From Zizania palustris (lineage: Eukaryota > Streptophyta > Magnoliopsida > Poales > Poaceae), in assembly GCA_019279435.1 (NCBI GenBank), contig JAAALK010000289.1, positions 6,702,342 through 6,766,341 on the forward strand: 64,000 bases of DNA, given 5' to 3'. Numbering within the stretch: position 1 is the stretch's first letter; each line of letters begins with the position of its first letter. Under the pieces are notes generated by a model, which did no database searches, was not told the DNA's origin, and was given only the letters and a program-made list of their open reading frames with translations. Below are positions 1-10,444 of this stretch, in pieces. Both the position numbers and the translations under genes were made by a program.

Positions 1-599
1 CGCGTCTCTTTTCGAAGGTTGCTTGTCTGTGCGTTGTGTTCGAAGCATTCTGTTCGAAGGATAGGCTTCGAAGCACTCGGTTCGAAGCTAGTTTCGATAC
101 TTCCGTACTTCGCTTCGAAGCATACTTTGCTCCTTGCCACTTCGAACTAGGCTAGACCAAACACACCTTCGGCATCTTCACAACAGCCTTCGGCAGGCTT
201 CGCAACTAACCTCCGAAGCAGCCTTCGACCAGCGAAGCAGGCTTCGACCACCAAAGCAGACCTCGATGGGCGAAGCAGGCTTCGCCAAGTTTCGAACAGG
301 AGACAAATCTGAACAGTAACTTCTCATCTCATTTTTTATACACTTAGATCATTTCCTTGAGAAGTTTGGCCTGACATGTCTAGTATACTCTGTTTATCTG
401 CCTAGTTGCACTGCTTTGGTAGTTCTCTGTTTAACGTCAGTTGCTTCTAGACTAGATACCTTTAGACTTAGGCTATCTGTTCGTTTTTCTTCTGCTTAGT
501 CTTTTGAGGTGCGTTGGGTGTTGGGAACAGGCCATTTATTCGAAAGAATTTTTAAGGCACTCATTCACCCCCCCTCTGGTCGCTACTTTCGGTCCTACA
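1..599 (+). mobile_element. LTR L, 3' portion (Copia-type LTR)
   Basis: The last 55 bases (tract of C's, then ctctggtcgctactttcgg, ending in tcctaca) match the 3' ends of LTRs C, D, E and I in this window, so this is the downstream part of a plus-strand LTR. Bases 40-300 are packed with TTCGAA-centred words (cttcgaagc and variants). L interrupts E1: the five bases after its end (gactt, 600-604) are also present at the matching place in the uninterrupted copy E (near 44800). The start lies outside the window, so solo LTR versus 3' LTR of a full element cannot be decided. No coding sequence is recognisable. Confidence 0.8.
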
Positions 600-2352
600 G
601 ACTTCCCTCCGCGGACTTCGACCAAATACTCAGCGACAGCAACTAGTGCTGGGCTTCGTACTTCGAAGGTCTAAACGCACACTGAACAAACTTCGCCGAG
701 GACTTCGACAAGGGAAGAAAAACGAGCTTCGATCTAAGCCAAGAACAATGCTTCGCAAGTAATCAGAGAGGTCTAGCCTCCAGTTTACACAGAGCGAACA
801 GGCACAAAAAACACACACTTCACTTGATCAGGCTTCTCACACACCTCTCCAGAAAACTCACAAGAAGATGGTGCACAGAGAAATAAAAGCATGCAGTGAA
901 GTACGCATACAAGTTCAAGCAGTAAATGAAAACAGAATCAAAACTTCATTGCTTGAACAGGGAACACAAAATGAACTCACAGGATGAATACAGAGAGTGT
1001 GGCGGCTAGCACAGGAGTTCTACAATAGCTGCTCAAAGTGTTGATGTGACCTAGCTAGCCTCCACTATTTATAGGCACTATTCAGCCTTGTGAATAGACT
1101 ACTTTACCCCTAGGGTTTACATCGATTTTGTCTCATCAGAACAAGGGTTACAACTGGTAGTCTACTTTATTTGGAGGCTTCTTTTCTCAGCTTCGTAGAG
1201 GGGGCAACACCAGCTTTTGCAGAGCAGACGCTGTCAGCCTTTGTAGTTTTGGAGCCTTCTGAAGCCCCCCTTCGCACGCGAGGGGTGTGGTAGCTTCGGT
1301 GAGATGCATTGAGCCTAGCGGCCTTCGCTTCACCGAAGTCAGCCTTCGATAAAGTGACGGTTTTGAGCCGAAGCCATCAAAGCCCTTGGGCCTTCGCACC
1401 AACACATTCGGAGTGGACCACCACGGCTTCGCAGCTAGTCCCAGCTCAAACTCCGTCAGCCCGTGTACCGAAGCCATGCATTGCTGAAGTACCTCAAGTC
1501 AGCCTCACTCTGGAGCCAGCCTCACTCCGGAGCCAGCCTCACTCCGAAGCCAGCCTCACTCCAAAGCCCCACCTTCGGAGTACCACCCTTCGAAGTCCCT
1601 CCTTCGTCCAAGGCCTCCGCATGGAGCATTCCATGAGCACTTCGTCGCAGTGTCTCTCCCCGAGCACACTCCTCGACGATCCTCACCCGGACCATGCCTT
1701 CGATGCACCTCAAGTTCTGAGACCTTCGTCGAGTATACGTTCAAGTGCTTCCCTCCGGAGCACACTTTGAACACCTTGCCTCATTGCTGAGGACTTTGTC
1801 CACCATACTTTGAAGTCACTCCATTCGGAGTACCCTTCGAAGTGCCTCGCCTCCAAGGAGTTCGTCTCGGAGTACCTTCACCCGGAGCCACACTCCGCAC
1901 TTACTGCCTTCTCCTGGCGCACCTCTACCTGAGGTCCGACCTTGACCCCTTCGTAGCCTTCGTGACGGAGCTCCCTGCTCCCCTGGCATCAAGCCTCCCG
2001 CTTGACCCAAGTTCACCTGCTACGAACCGTCCGTCGCCTCCGAAGTCACCTGCGCACCACAAACAAGCAGACAAGTGTATCTAGTATCCCGGAGACCTCT
2101 CCGGGTAAACATCCTTCAGTACACACTCCGGTGTACCGCTCAAAGTACTGAGACCTTCAGTACGACCCAATCATTGTGTACTGTCAGACCCCTCCGACAG
2201 GCACACTCCGCTGCAATAGCCGCAGCAACCAGAACCCACCGAACCCTTCGGTGAAGCAATCTCCGAACCCCTTCGGAGGGACCCCTTCGAATCAGAGGGT
2301 AAAATCTGTCAATCACTCATCATAGACTCCGAAACCAACCCTTGGTTTCTCA
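600..2352 (-). mobile_element. LTR E1 (minus strand), interrupted on the left by L
   Basis: This segment aligns with 44800-46690 (solo LTR E) along its whole length, including the TATA region (about 1060-1090), the short tandem repeats and the final stretch before ggtttctca. Read on the minus strand it begins TGAGAAACC, as LTRs C and I do. The missing LTR 3' end (about 400 bases in E) is left of the inserted LTR L, outside the window. Several long open frames here (for example 1309-1770) have no counterpart domain and are products of the GC-rich repeat sequence. Confidence 0.85.
1500..1567. repeat. 17-bp minisatellite, 4 copies, inside E1
   Basis: Four consecutive units of the form cagcctcactccgaagc, differing at one to three positions. 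The same place in solo LTR E (about 45716-45910) has a longer and more variable array built from the same unit, so the array length differs between two copies of one LTR family. Confidence 0.85.
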
Positions 2353-3120
2353 TAATTATTTTTTAGACTCGAGGCAGAGAGCAAAAGTTGCTTCGGAAGT
2401 TCTGATATGGTATCGTAAGTTCTGACGATGAGCCAGAAGTTCTGATTTGGGAATCAGGAAAATTGTACTGATCGAAAGTTCTGATATGTGTATCGAATGT
2501 TCCGAGGTGGGCCAAAATAGATTGGATCTGTTACGATATCATACTGGATTGAGAGACCTAAAATACCCTGTCAGAAGTTCCGATCCAACATTGGAAGTTC
2601 CAACGTGGGTAAAACAAATTGGATCTGTTAGAGTACAAATCGGTTACAACCGATTTGTTGATTTCGAGATGTGGATGACGAGGGGCTTTCAGCCCTATAT
2701 AAATAGAGGGGAATGAGGTCTTGGAGAACAAGCTTATGGATAGTTTAGACCTAGCCACCAAAGACTCCTCTCCTCCCTTTCTTGATCTGAAAAGTTGAGG
2801 TTGAGGATTTCCCATTCTCACGTGCGGTGCTAGCACGCCATCATGGGAAGTACTCCATCCTTGTACTTGTGGATACCGTGGAGGCATTTCTCTAATAGCA
2901 GTATTCATGGACTTCATCATGTGAACAACTATGTCGTCTTCACTGATTGGATTGGCGAGGAACGACCGGTACGAAGTGAGGACAGGCAAGGATGTGCTTG
3001 CTCAACATCTTCTTCCGCTGCACGTAGCGCGTCTTGTGCTAGAAGGTACGATCTATGATCTTGCACGTGCATGCTTCTTGGGCTTTAGGGCGAATTTTTG
3101 AAATTTCTAGCTAGCATAGT
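2353..3120 (+). mobile_element. LTR of family K, U3-R-U5, cut by A2
   Basis: The first half is rich in gaagttc-type words (ggaagttctgat and variants). A TATA box (ctatataaatag, 2695-2706) follows, then a region from 2842 that is about 90 per cent identical by eye to 47022-47299. That second copy continues into cttccccattcccca, which resembles the sequence just before a tRNA-Met primer-binding site at 60708-60725. I therefore read this as the U3-R-U5 of an LTR, broken a few bases before its end by LTR A2. The open frame at 2843-3058 is probably not a gene. Confidence 0.6.
2695..2706 (+). promoter_or_regulatory. TATA box of LTR K
   Basis: ctatataaatag lies downstream of the gaagttc-rich U3-like segment and upstream of the presumed R-U5 region; it is the obvious core promoter candidate of this LTR. 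Confidence 0.6.
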
Positions 3121-4253
3121 TGTTGATGCTAAAACCCGTAGATCAAAGCGCCAACGACCACGCCGATTCGACAATCAAAAAGCATGTGGATACCTAGGGA
3201 TAACACTAAGTGTAACACGACGCCGATGTCGCGTTCCAACAACCCATGATAGTGACAAGAGGGGTGGACTCTCCAGGCAATTGAACCGTGCCACGAGGGG
3301 CAATCCAATCGGCCGAGTGTAGATGAACGAGATCAAACCGGCCAAATAGGACCGGTTGGACCGATAGGAAGGCGGCGGTCGGACCGACGATGCGGGGGGA
3401 TGACGCACGGATTGGCCACAGGGAAAAATAGGGTGATTGGGGCCTGGCGGTCAGATCAGCCTCGTTCCTCCGGTTAGACTGCAGCATGCCGGCCCGTCTG
3501 ATGATGGCGTTGCATAGGCCAATCAGACCAGGATGACACCGTCGTTCAAACCGATGGCTGTTGAAAAATTTGCCTCCGGGCACCAACAACTATCTCACCG
3601 ATAACGGATGGATGCAGGAACTTTTGGTGAAGAAGATTGTATGGAAAACAGCGCAAAACACCAGAAGATCAGAGGCAATTCGGCCTAGGGACCGAATTAC
3701 CGATAAAAACTGATAAAACCGATAGAAATCAGTTACGTGGATTAAATGGGTGATTCACGAGCGAATCAACAAGGCTTACCATGATTACGATGCTGCGGAC
3801 GGAGGTTTACAACGCAAACTCACAAAGATGTATGGGCTAAACTAATCCTAGGGCAAGGAAAGTAGATTGAAAGGTAAAAACACGATTCAAGGAAATTAGG
3901 GTTTGATCTTGTAGATTGGATTTAAGATGCTCCTTGAATCGGCCTTGACCCTATATTTATAGGGGTTGGTCTCAATGTTCCTGAGCTTTAATCTACTGAA
4001 AAAACACGTCCAAGTTGTTAAGATTTGATTAGGGATAAAATTACCCCGAATACCAACTAATCCTTTTCGGGCTCAGATTGGGCTGGTTTGATCGAGCCTA
4101 TATGGTCGGTTTGACCGGATCTAGTCCGGTCAAACCGAAGGGCCTACTCCGGTCAGACCGGCCTATTCTACGAAATCGCATATTTTCGGTCAAAAGTACC
4201 AAGTTTGACATTTTGACAATTTTGACCATCAATGCCACTTTTTGCTATCAACA
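3121..4253 (-). mobile_element. LTR of A-family element A2 (its 3' LTR)
   Basis: On the minus strand the segment begins tgttgatagcaaaaagtggc and ends in the A-family terminal agcatcaaca, and it aligns with the LTRs of element A (5223-6528). A TATA box on the minus strand (cctataaatataggg, near 3950-3965) and many cggtc-gaccg words are shared with the family. A purine-rich tract (minus strand gcaggggggcatg) directly precedes it, as before the 3' LTR of A. Confidence 0.85.
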
Positions 4254-4490
4254 CATGCCCCCCTGCATTTTGGCAAACTTAGTGAGCCAAAAGCACAACG
4301 GGATAAGGGCGATATACCCTGTATCAACCTTTTGACACTTTAACCATTTTGCCACACACTTGGGAAGTACTTCTTCAAATATCTACCAATCAAAGCTCTA
4401 TGAAATCGCTCTCCTTGCAGAGGCTCTAGCAAATATGCATTACTTGGAGCTATTTCAACAAATCTAAAAGGACCTTTCCAACTAGGCGAC
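4254..4490 (-). pseudogene. A2 integrase C-terminus and PPT region (part 1)
   Basis: The minus strand aligns with 13920-14149 of element A: the end of the integrase C-terminal domain (words such as WEGPF, NAYVLESLQGE), the short spacer and the polypurine tract. The reading frame is broken. The coding segment stops at 4490 where element B is inserted and continues at 46918. Confidence 0.8.
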
Positions 4491-5006
4491 TGTTGGGGGA
4501 AAATACTTCATCCCCATGATCCTCCAAGATTCCAAGCAAATACATTATACAATGAAGATAAAGGCAAGGGTCTTCATCTCAGAGCCAAGACCCACTCTGA
4601 ACTGAAGGGCTCGAAGCTGAAGGGTCCGTCCAGGCTCTGGTCCGAAAAGACCCTCCGAAAGGCTCCCCCTCCAGAGTGGAAAACAGCCAGAAGGATGGGA
4701 CGTCTACTTGATCAACATCCTTCGAGCATGTTTTACCATATTAACCCTATAAGGGATACCGAAATAGTATCCACTATGTCAGTTGTAATTAAGGGGTAAA
4801 AAAGTCTTTTCCTTAGAGATTTTACCTATAAATACCCCCCTTCTCGCATTGTAAGAATGATCGAATATTCAGATATTCAATAAACACTTTGAACTATTCC
4901 GAGCTATTATCCTATTCAGAGGCTTGAGATAGTCCGCATTCACAAACACTTCGTTTGTAAGTTCTTAGTCTTATAGAATCTGTTAGCGTAATCCGTTGCG
5001 CCAATA
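4491..5006 (+). mobile_element. 5' LTR of element B
   Basis: The LTR begins tgttgggggaaaatac and ends gcgccaata (canonical CA has become TA), with a TATA box (acctataaatacc) near 4826-4838. It is homologous to 28590-29076, 37876-38362 and the split 3' LTR of B. Length 516 bp equals that of the reconstructed 3' LTR. Confidence 0.9.
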
Positions 5007-5008
5007 GT

Positions 5009-5026
5009 TGGCGCCATCCATGGGGA
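5009..5026 (+). promoter_or_regulatory. Primer-binding site of B
   Basis: TGGCGCCATCCATGGGGA starts two bases after the LTR end. The TTGGCGCC...GTGGGG form is typical of Tat-group elements. The copy in B2 is at 29079-29096. Confidence 0.7.
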
Positions 5027-5222
5027 ACTTAGTACTAAAAGCTAGTTCTATGTCATTGCCTGTATTTAGAAGTACATTTGTGGAAGGAGCTTCGGAGTCC
5101 CAGGATTCCGCGCACCCTTCGGCAGGGGGCTTCAAGTACGGTTTGAAGGCCTTTCTCGCTTTCCACCACTGTTGGAAGCTCTCGGTCTCTGCACCCTGCT
5201 TTGCTTCGTAAGTCATGCCTCC

Positions 5223-6528
5223 TGTTTATAGCAAAAAATGGCATTAATGGTCAAAATAGGCGAAATACTGAAATTGGTATTTTTGACCGAAAAATGTCAA
5301 TCCCTGGAATAGGCCAGTATGACCGGCCATAGTAGGCCAGTCCAACAGGCCATGTAGGCCCAGTCAGACCGGCCCAATGGGTCCGGTCACACCGGCCCAT
5401 AACTGAAAATTACAGATAAAAGGGGATTCAGGTTGTTTTTATCCAAATCATATCCAAACTGATTTTTGGCTCACTCCTACTCAAATTTTGTGCCAGGATA
5501 CACCAGACCAACCCCTATAAATATAGAGGCCAGACCGATTCATGGGGCATCTCAACATAATCAACCTCTACACAAAGCCCTAGCTTTGAATCGTACTACT
5601 TTATTTTACTTTTTCGCATTAGTTCGTACATCTTCGAGGGTTTGCGCTGGAAGCCCTTTGTCCGCCGCATCTGTAATCATGATATCCCTTGTTGGTTTGC
5701 TTGTGAACCTCCCGTTAATCCACGTAATGGATTGCTACCCCTTTTAATTGGTTTTTATCGTCATATTGAGTGATTCAGCTACTTGGTCGAATTACATTTG
5801 ATCTTTTGTTGTTTTTGTAGAGAGTATAGCTTCAATTTCATCCTCAAGAAATTTGGGAGAGATTGGAGTCCATCTACTAGGATTGCTGAGGTATAGCAGA
5901 TCTAATCTGCTATTGTCAGTTTGACCTGCAGTATAGGCCTAGTCTGACCGGAGCCCCCATCACGCTGTTGTCGGCAACGTCCGGTCCGACCGACACCTCC
6001 ACGACGGTCCGACCGGGGTCCTTTGCACCAAAGCCGCCGCTGTACCGAAGCACATCCGCGCCGAAGCCCGCGTCCGTAGCCTCCACATGCGCTGGTCTAA
6101 CCGTGGCCCGCACGTCGGTTAGACTGTCTAGGGGCTTCGCTTCGGGGTTCCTATAGATCATTCGTACCGACCACCGAAGAGGCGCCTTCAGCGCTGCTCT
6201 GCACCTCTAGTCCGACCGAGGGTGTGACTCCGGTCCGATCGGATAGGAAGGCCGAAGCCCTTTTTGGGCCCTTCGAGCCAAATTTTCCATAGTGCGAAAT
6301 CGTCTCTGAATAAGCCGATTTAAGGTATTTAATCAATTTTTATCCTGTTTTATTCATCACCAACACTTTTGGCCAATTGGATTTAAATTGCTAATTATTT
6401 ATCTGATTGCCCGGCGACTCCATCCCCCTTATCACTATTAAGGGTAATCGTAACACGACATAAGTATCATTGCGATACTTTTGGACATTGAACCGGCCCA
6501 AGTGCGGGGACGCATTTTAGCATTAACA
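5223..6528 (+). mobile_element. 5' LTR of element A
   Basis: TG...CA ends; TATA box ctataaatatag near 5514-5525; clusters of cggtc-gaccg palindromic words near 5315-5400 and 5940-6125. The small open frame at 5466-5747 also occurs in the 3' LTR (14394-14675), as expected of any LTR sequence, and is not evidence of a gene. Confidence 0.92.
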
Positions 6529-6535
6529 CACTTTT

Positions 6536-6553
6536 TGGCGACTCTGCTAGGAA
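6536..6553 (+). promoter_or_regulatory. Primer-binding site of A (tRNA-Arg type)
   Basis: TGGCGACTCTGCTAGGAA lies seven bases after the LTR end. The A3 copy on the minus strand (59568-59551) reads TGGCGACTCCGCTTGGGA, very close to the complement of the 3' end of plant tRNA-Arg(ACG), recalled from memory. Confidence 0.65.
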
Positions 6554-6566
6554 AACGCCAACTTTG

Positions 6567-9045
6567 ATGGGAGCATCTACATCGACTACGAGTACCTCTA
6601 CTAAGTCTACATCAACTACATTGCCGATGAGTACACTGGGGGCCACGGACATCGACGACCGCAACGTTATGACGCCCACCATGGGTGACATATCCGAGGA
6701 AGACCGAGCAAAGATCGAAGCGAAAAAGAAATAACTCGAAGATCTTATGCTCAGGGACTTCATAAAGACACGCTCGGACTTCATCATGCGTGACATCCCC
6801 AATCTCACCCATGTATGGCCATCATCGCCTCCTGTATCTTCTTCTGAAGTTGATCATAGAATAGCTGCGTTGGTAGATCAAGCGGTTAGTGCCTCGCTAG
6901 CCAACAAACTGGAACCCGCAGTTACCTCTCAAGTAGCAGCAATTTTTAGGAGATTCGGTTTTACCGAGGCTGATCCCCCAACGCCAATTGCTAGTATCCC
7001 GCCAACTCAACACATTTATAGCAAAACAGATGGTAATAATGGAAAGACTATTACATTTCTGGCCTCGTCATCCATGGCCTAAACACACCACTACGCGTAT
7101 AGCCAGGCAAACCCTACTTACCATGCGCCACCACCGCCTGCACCTATGCCAGCTCTGCCGCCACCACCCGCGCCATACGCTCCTACACCGCAGCATAGGC
7201 CAGAGCACGCCGACATACCACCACACGTCCCATCGCTGCACGAGAGACGTGCACAAGCGGGAGGCCAAGATGATATTGAAGAACGCATTTGCGCATTGTT
7301 TAGGGAATGCACCGGCTTTGCACCTCAGGATTAGGCTAGGGTTTATCGAAAGTCGTACCCTGACCACTTTGATGTTGTCCCATACCCTCACGGTTATAGG
7401 GTTCTAGACTTCACCAAATTCAATGGCGAGGGTAGTAAATCCACACTAGAACATATTAGTTAATTCCTAGCATAGTGTGGCTAAGCTAGTGGATCGAATG
7501 CACTAAAACTTAGATTATTTTCTCTTTAGCTGTCCAACATCACCTTCACCTGGTTTTTGGCACTGCTGCCAAACTCTGTGCATACATGGGCCCAACTATA
7601 GCAAAAATTCCACGATTATTTCTACGCAGGCGAAACCGAACTAAGGATTTCCCATTTAACATCGGTCAAGCAAAAATCTAGCGAAACCATTTCTAAGTAC
7701 ATCAAGCATTTCAGAGACACCCAGAACCGATGCTTTAGTTTAAATATTTTAGAGAGAGACTTGGCAGACTTAGTATTTAACGACTTGTGCTCTGAGATAA
7801 AGGAAAGATTAGACAACCATAATTTCTTAGACGTCAGCCAAGTCCTGCAGCAGGCTCTGGTACAAGAAAGCCGAGCCAAAGACAAAAGATTCATTAAGAT
7901 TTTCAGCAAACCTAAAGCTAGAGTACATATTATGGAGCACTCTGATGAAGAGGAGTCCGAAGAAGAAGACTATTCAGCCGATATGTACGCGGCCGAATGG
8001 ACTTGGAACACTAAGTCCAAGCCCATCACCTGCTCCGAATGACGGCCGTCTCCCTCCAAGAGTCGGCCCAATGAAGTTAAATATTCATTCGACGTAACTA
8101 AATGTGATAAAATATTTGACTTCCTCTTAAAAAACCAACTTCTGAGACTACCTAAAGGTCAAGTCATGCCATCCGTCGATGAATTAAAGAAGCGCTCCTA
8201 CTGTAAGTGGCATGATTCACATTCCCACTATACTAATGATTGTAATATTTTTCGTCGGCAGATTCAATCAGCCATAGAGGAAGGACGATTGAAAATTGAG
8301 GCTAGTCCAAAGATGAAGTTAGATAGGGACCCCTTTCCCATGAACACCATCGATCTCGAGGAGAAGAAGGTTTTGATTCAGCTAGAACAGGCCGAGTCAG
8401 CCGAAGGGAAAGCGGTCATCATAGGAGAACCGCGCGCGCGCACGCTCGTACCAAAGAACCCAGAGGTAGGGGTGTGGAAAGAAAATATCAAAGCAACATC
8501 TTTGGCTAGGGCCCGCAGAAAGCCAAAGGTACATACAAGATGCTTTTGGACAAACACCAGAGGAGGTCCGAGAAGATGTGTGTTCGGCCGCGGGCTCCAA
8601 GACGACCGAACCCCCCAGAAGATCCAGCCCTCAGGGAGGCGAGTTCGGCGCCCAATGGCCGAACCCACCTCCGTCCTGGACCCAGCCACCGACTGGGTCC
8701 ACCCCCCAATGGCCGAACCCACCTCTGTTCTGGGCCCAGCCCCCAGTAGGGTTCGACCCCCAATGGCTGAACCCATATCCGCAGTGGGCCGGCATACCTC
8801 CAGCCTGGCAGGAACCTTCATTGATATGGTCCAAGGTACCCTCAACGTGGCCGAACCTCCAACAAACTAGTGGATTCGGCACTCAGTGGCAAGACCACTG
8901 GAGCCACCGATGCCACCACCGTACTGCTGGACGATGGCCCCATGGCCCCCAACGTGGGCTCCACCACCGGAGGACTCTATGCAGCACCCCACCGCTAACA
9001 CTGCTATTCCTTCTAACATTTATGATTGGTAGGGACATAATCTAG
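6567..9045 (+). pseudogene. A gag polyprotein (decayed)
   Basis: The ATG at 6567 follows the PBS by 13 bases and opens a Ser/Thr-rich N-terminus. The same frame runs to about 8540 with several in-frame stops (near 6732, 7080, 7332, 7460, 8040). The capsid-like core follows near 7540-7900 (FTWFLALLP and a WAQL-KFHDYF stretch, typical of the Retrotrans_gag fold). A CCHC-related motif C-x2-H-x4-H-x4-C lies near 8200-8245 (CKWH...NDC). A frameshift near 8540-8580 leads into a Pro/Trp-rich linker with repeated QWPNPP-like units to about 9045. This would be the nucleocapsid/capsid precursor; it cannot be made intact here. Confidence 0.8.
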
Positions 9046-9071
9046 CGCAAAAGGAGAACATCTTTCATCGC

Positions 9072-10233
9072 TTGTCCGTAGTGCCTCAAAACCAAACCAC
9101 ACAAGACGATGCCAAAAGAGATGACCGCGGAAACACCCCGGAGGTTACCATCATCAAGGTGCGGTCCAAAGAAGTCCTAATCCTGAAGGGGACCTCGGCA
9201 AAGTCGCACGCAGGTATGTCACCAAACCTGGCGGAAGACCTATCCAAGGCCCGGTCTGACCAGCCTACTATGGCCGATCCGACTGGCCTTACGGTGGGAA
9301 TTGACACAAGCCGGTCCAACCGGCCCACCATGGCCGGTACGACCGACACACCGTGGTACAACTAGCCCAGTAAGGCCAGTCCAACCAACAAAAGCAGAAA
9401 AACACCCCCGGCAAGCGAAAAAAATTCCAGGGCCGATCCGGACGAGTCCCGTTCGGCCAAAAATATTAAAATTAGGGTTGTAGCACCCGACACTCAGCCG
9501 CAACCATCATGGGCATCCCCCGGGGATGTCCAAATAACAAAAGAGGCGGTTGCTATGCTTGCGGGCACAGGAGATGCGAGAAGAGAAGACCGAGGAGGAG
9601 CAAGATGCAATTTTTGAAGAAATCCATCCTCGGCCCGCTGTGAAGAAGATTTGGAAGACCAAGCCGGTTATAGTTGACAACCCGTCTCTTGTTCTGAGCG
9701 ACAACGACGACGACCTACTCTACGATGACTACACACCCGTCTCCGAGGAGCCCACTCCTTAGGCGATGGACACAAATGTCGTCATGTTGCCTTTTGAGTT
9801 CGCTCTAGTGCAGGAGGAGGCCGGGATCGCTCAGCTAGATCTCGGCCCACGGGACGATATCTTCGAGAAGCCCGAAGATACGGATCGTCACTTGAAGCCA
9901 CTCTACATTAGAGGGTACATTGACGGAAAGCCGGTCTCAAAGATGCTTGTCGATGGAGGAGCCACTGTCAACCTAATGTCGTACTCCCTTCTAAGGAAGC
10001 TCGGCAAAAATGAATACGACCTAAAGAAGACTAATGTAACACTCAATGGCTTCAACGGCGACACCACAGAAGCCAAGGGCGTGCTATCTCTAGAGCAGAC
10101 GGTGGGGAACAAGACGCCGCCTATCGCCTTATTTGTCGTCAACGTGCAAGGAAACTACAATGTGTTACTAGGGCGTGATTGTATTCACGCCAACCATTGT
10201 GTCCCATCTATCTTGCACCAGTGCCTCATATAG
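9072..10233 (+). pseudogene. A protease region (decayed)
   Basis: Frames at 9072-9365 and 9550-10233 encode an acidic linker followed by a retropepsin-like domain. The motif LVDGGATVNLM (near 9948-9980) stands where most elements have D-T/S-G, and LLGRDC (near 10165-10185) matches the second conserved protease strand. A stop separates 9550-9762 from 9766-10233, and another precedes the RT frame. Between 9250 and 9345 the linker carries cggtc-gaccg words like those in the LTR. It would act as an aspartic protease on the polyprotein. Confidence 0.8.
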
Positions 10234-10444
10234 TGGGATGGTGACGAGGTTGAGACGATACACGCAGACGCATCGACCTATGTTGATTTGGCCGATGCAT
10301 CGACTGAGGCCATCCATGACAAGGTAGAATGCTTGTCAGGGCGCGACCTCTCGGATTACGATTTTGTTAGCGTATCCGAGGGGAGGTTCGTCCCCATCTC
10401 TATAAAGCTAGCCGGTGTGGCTCGATTATCTTTAAACTAGGAGC

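Noticed and set aside
1309..1770. 153-codon frame in E1 and 202-codon frame at 45522-46130 in E
   Set aside because: Both are in LTRs, follow the short cttcg/ctccgaag repeats, differ in length and frame between copies, and have no domain.
2843..3058. Open frame beginning MGSTPSLYLWIPWRHF, repeated at 47022-47227, with a GT after it
   Set aside because: It looked like a duplicated host exon, but it lies downstream of a TATA box in a segment whose second copy ends like the K LTR next to a PBS. It is better explained as LTR R-U5.
5466..5747. Frame conserved at 14394-14675
   Set aside because: The two are the same position in the 5' and 3' LTR of A, so similarity is automatic; the segment spans the TATA and R regions.
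8506..8845. Overlapping Pro-rich frames on both strands
   Set aside because: These are shadows of the Pro/Trp-rich gag linker of A; only the plus-strand gag reading has homologous sequence in A3.
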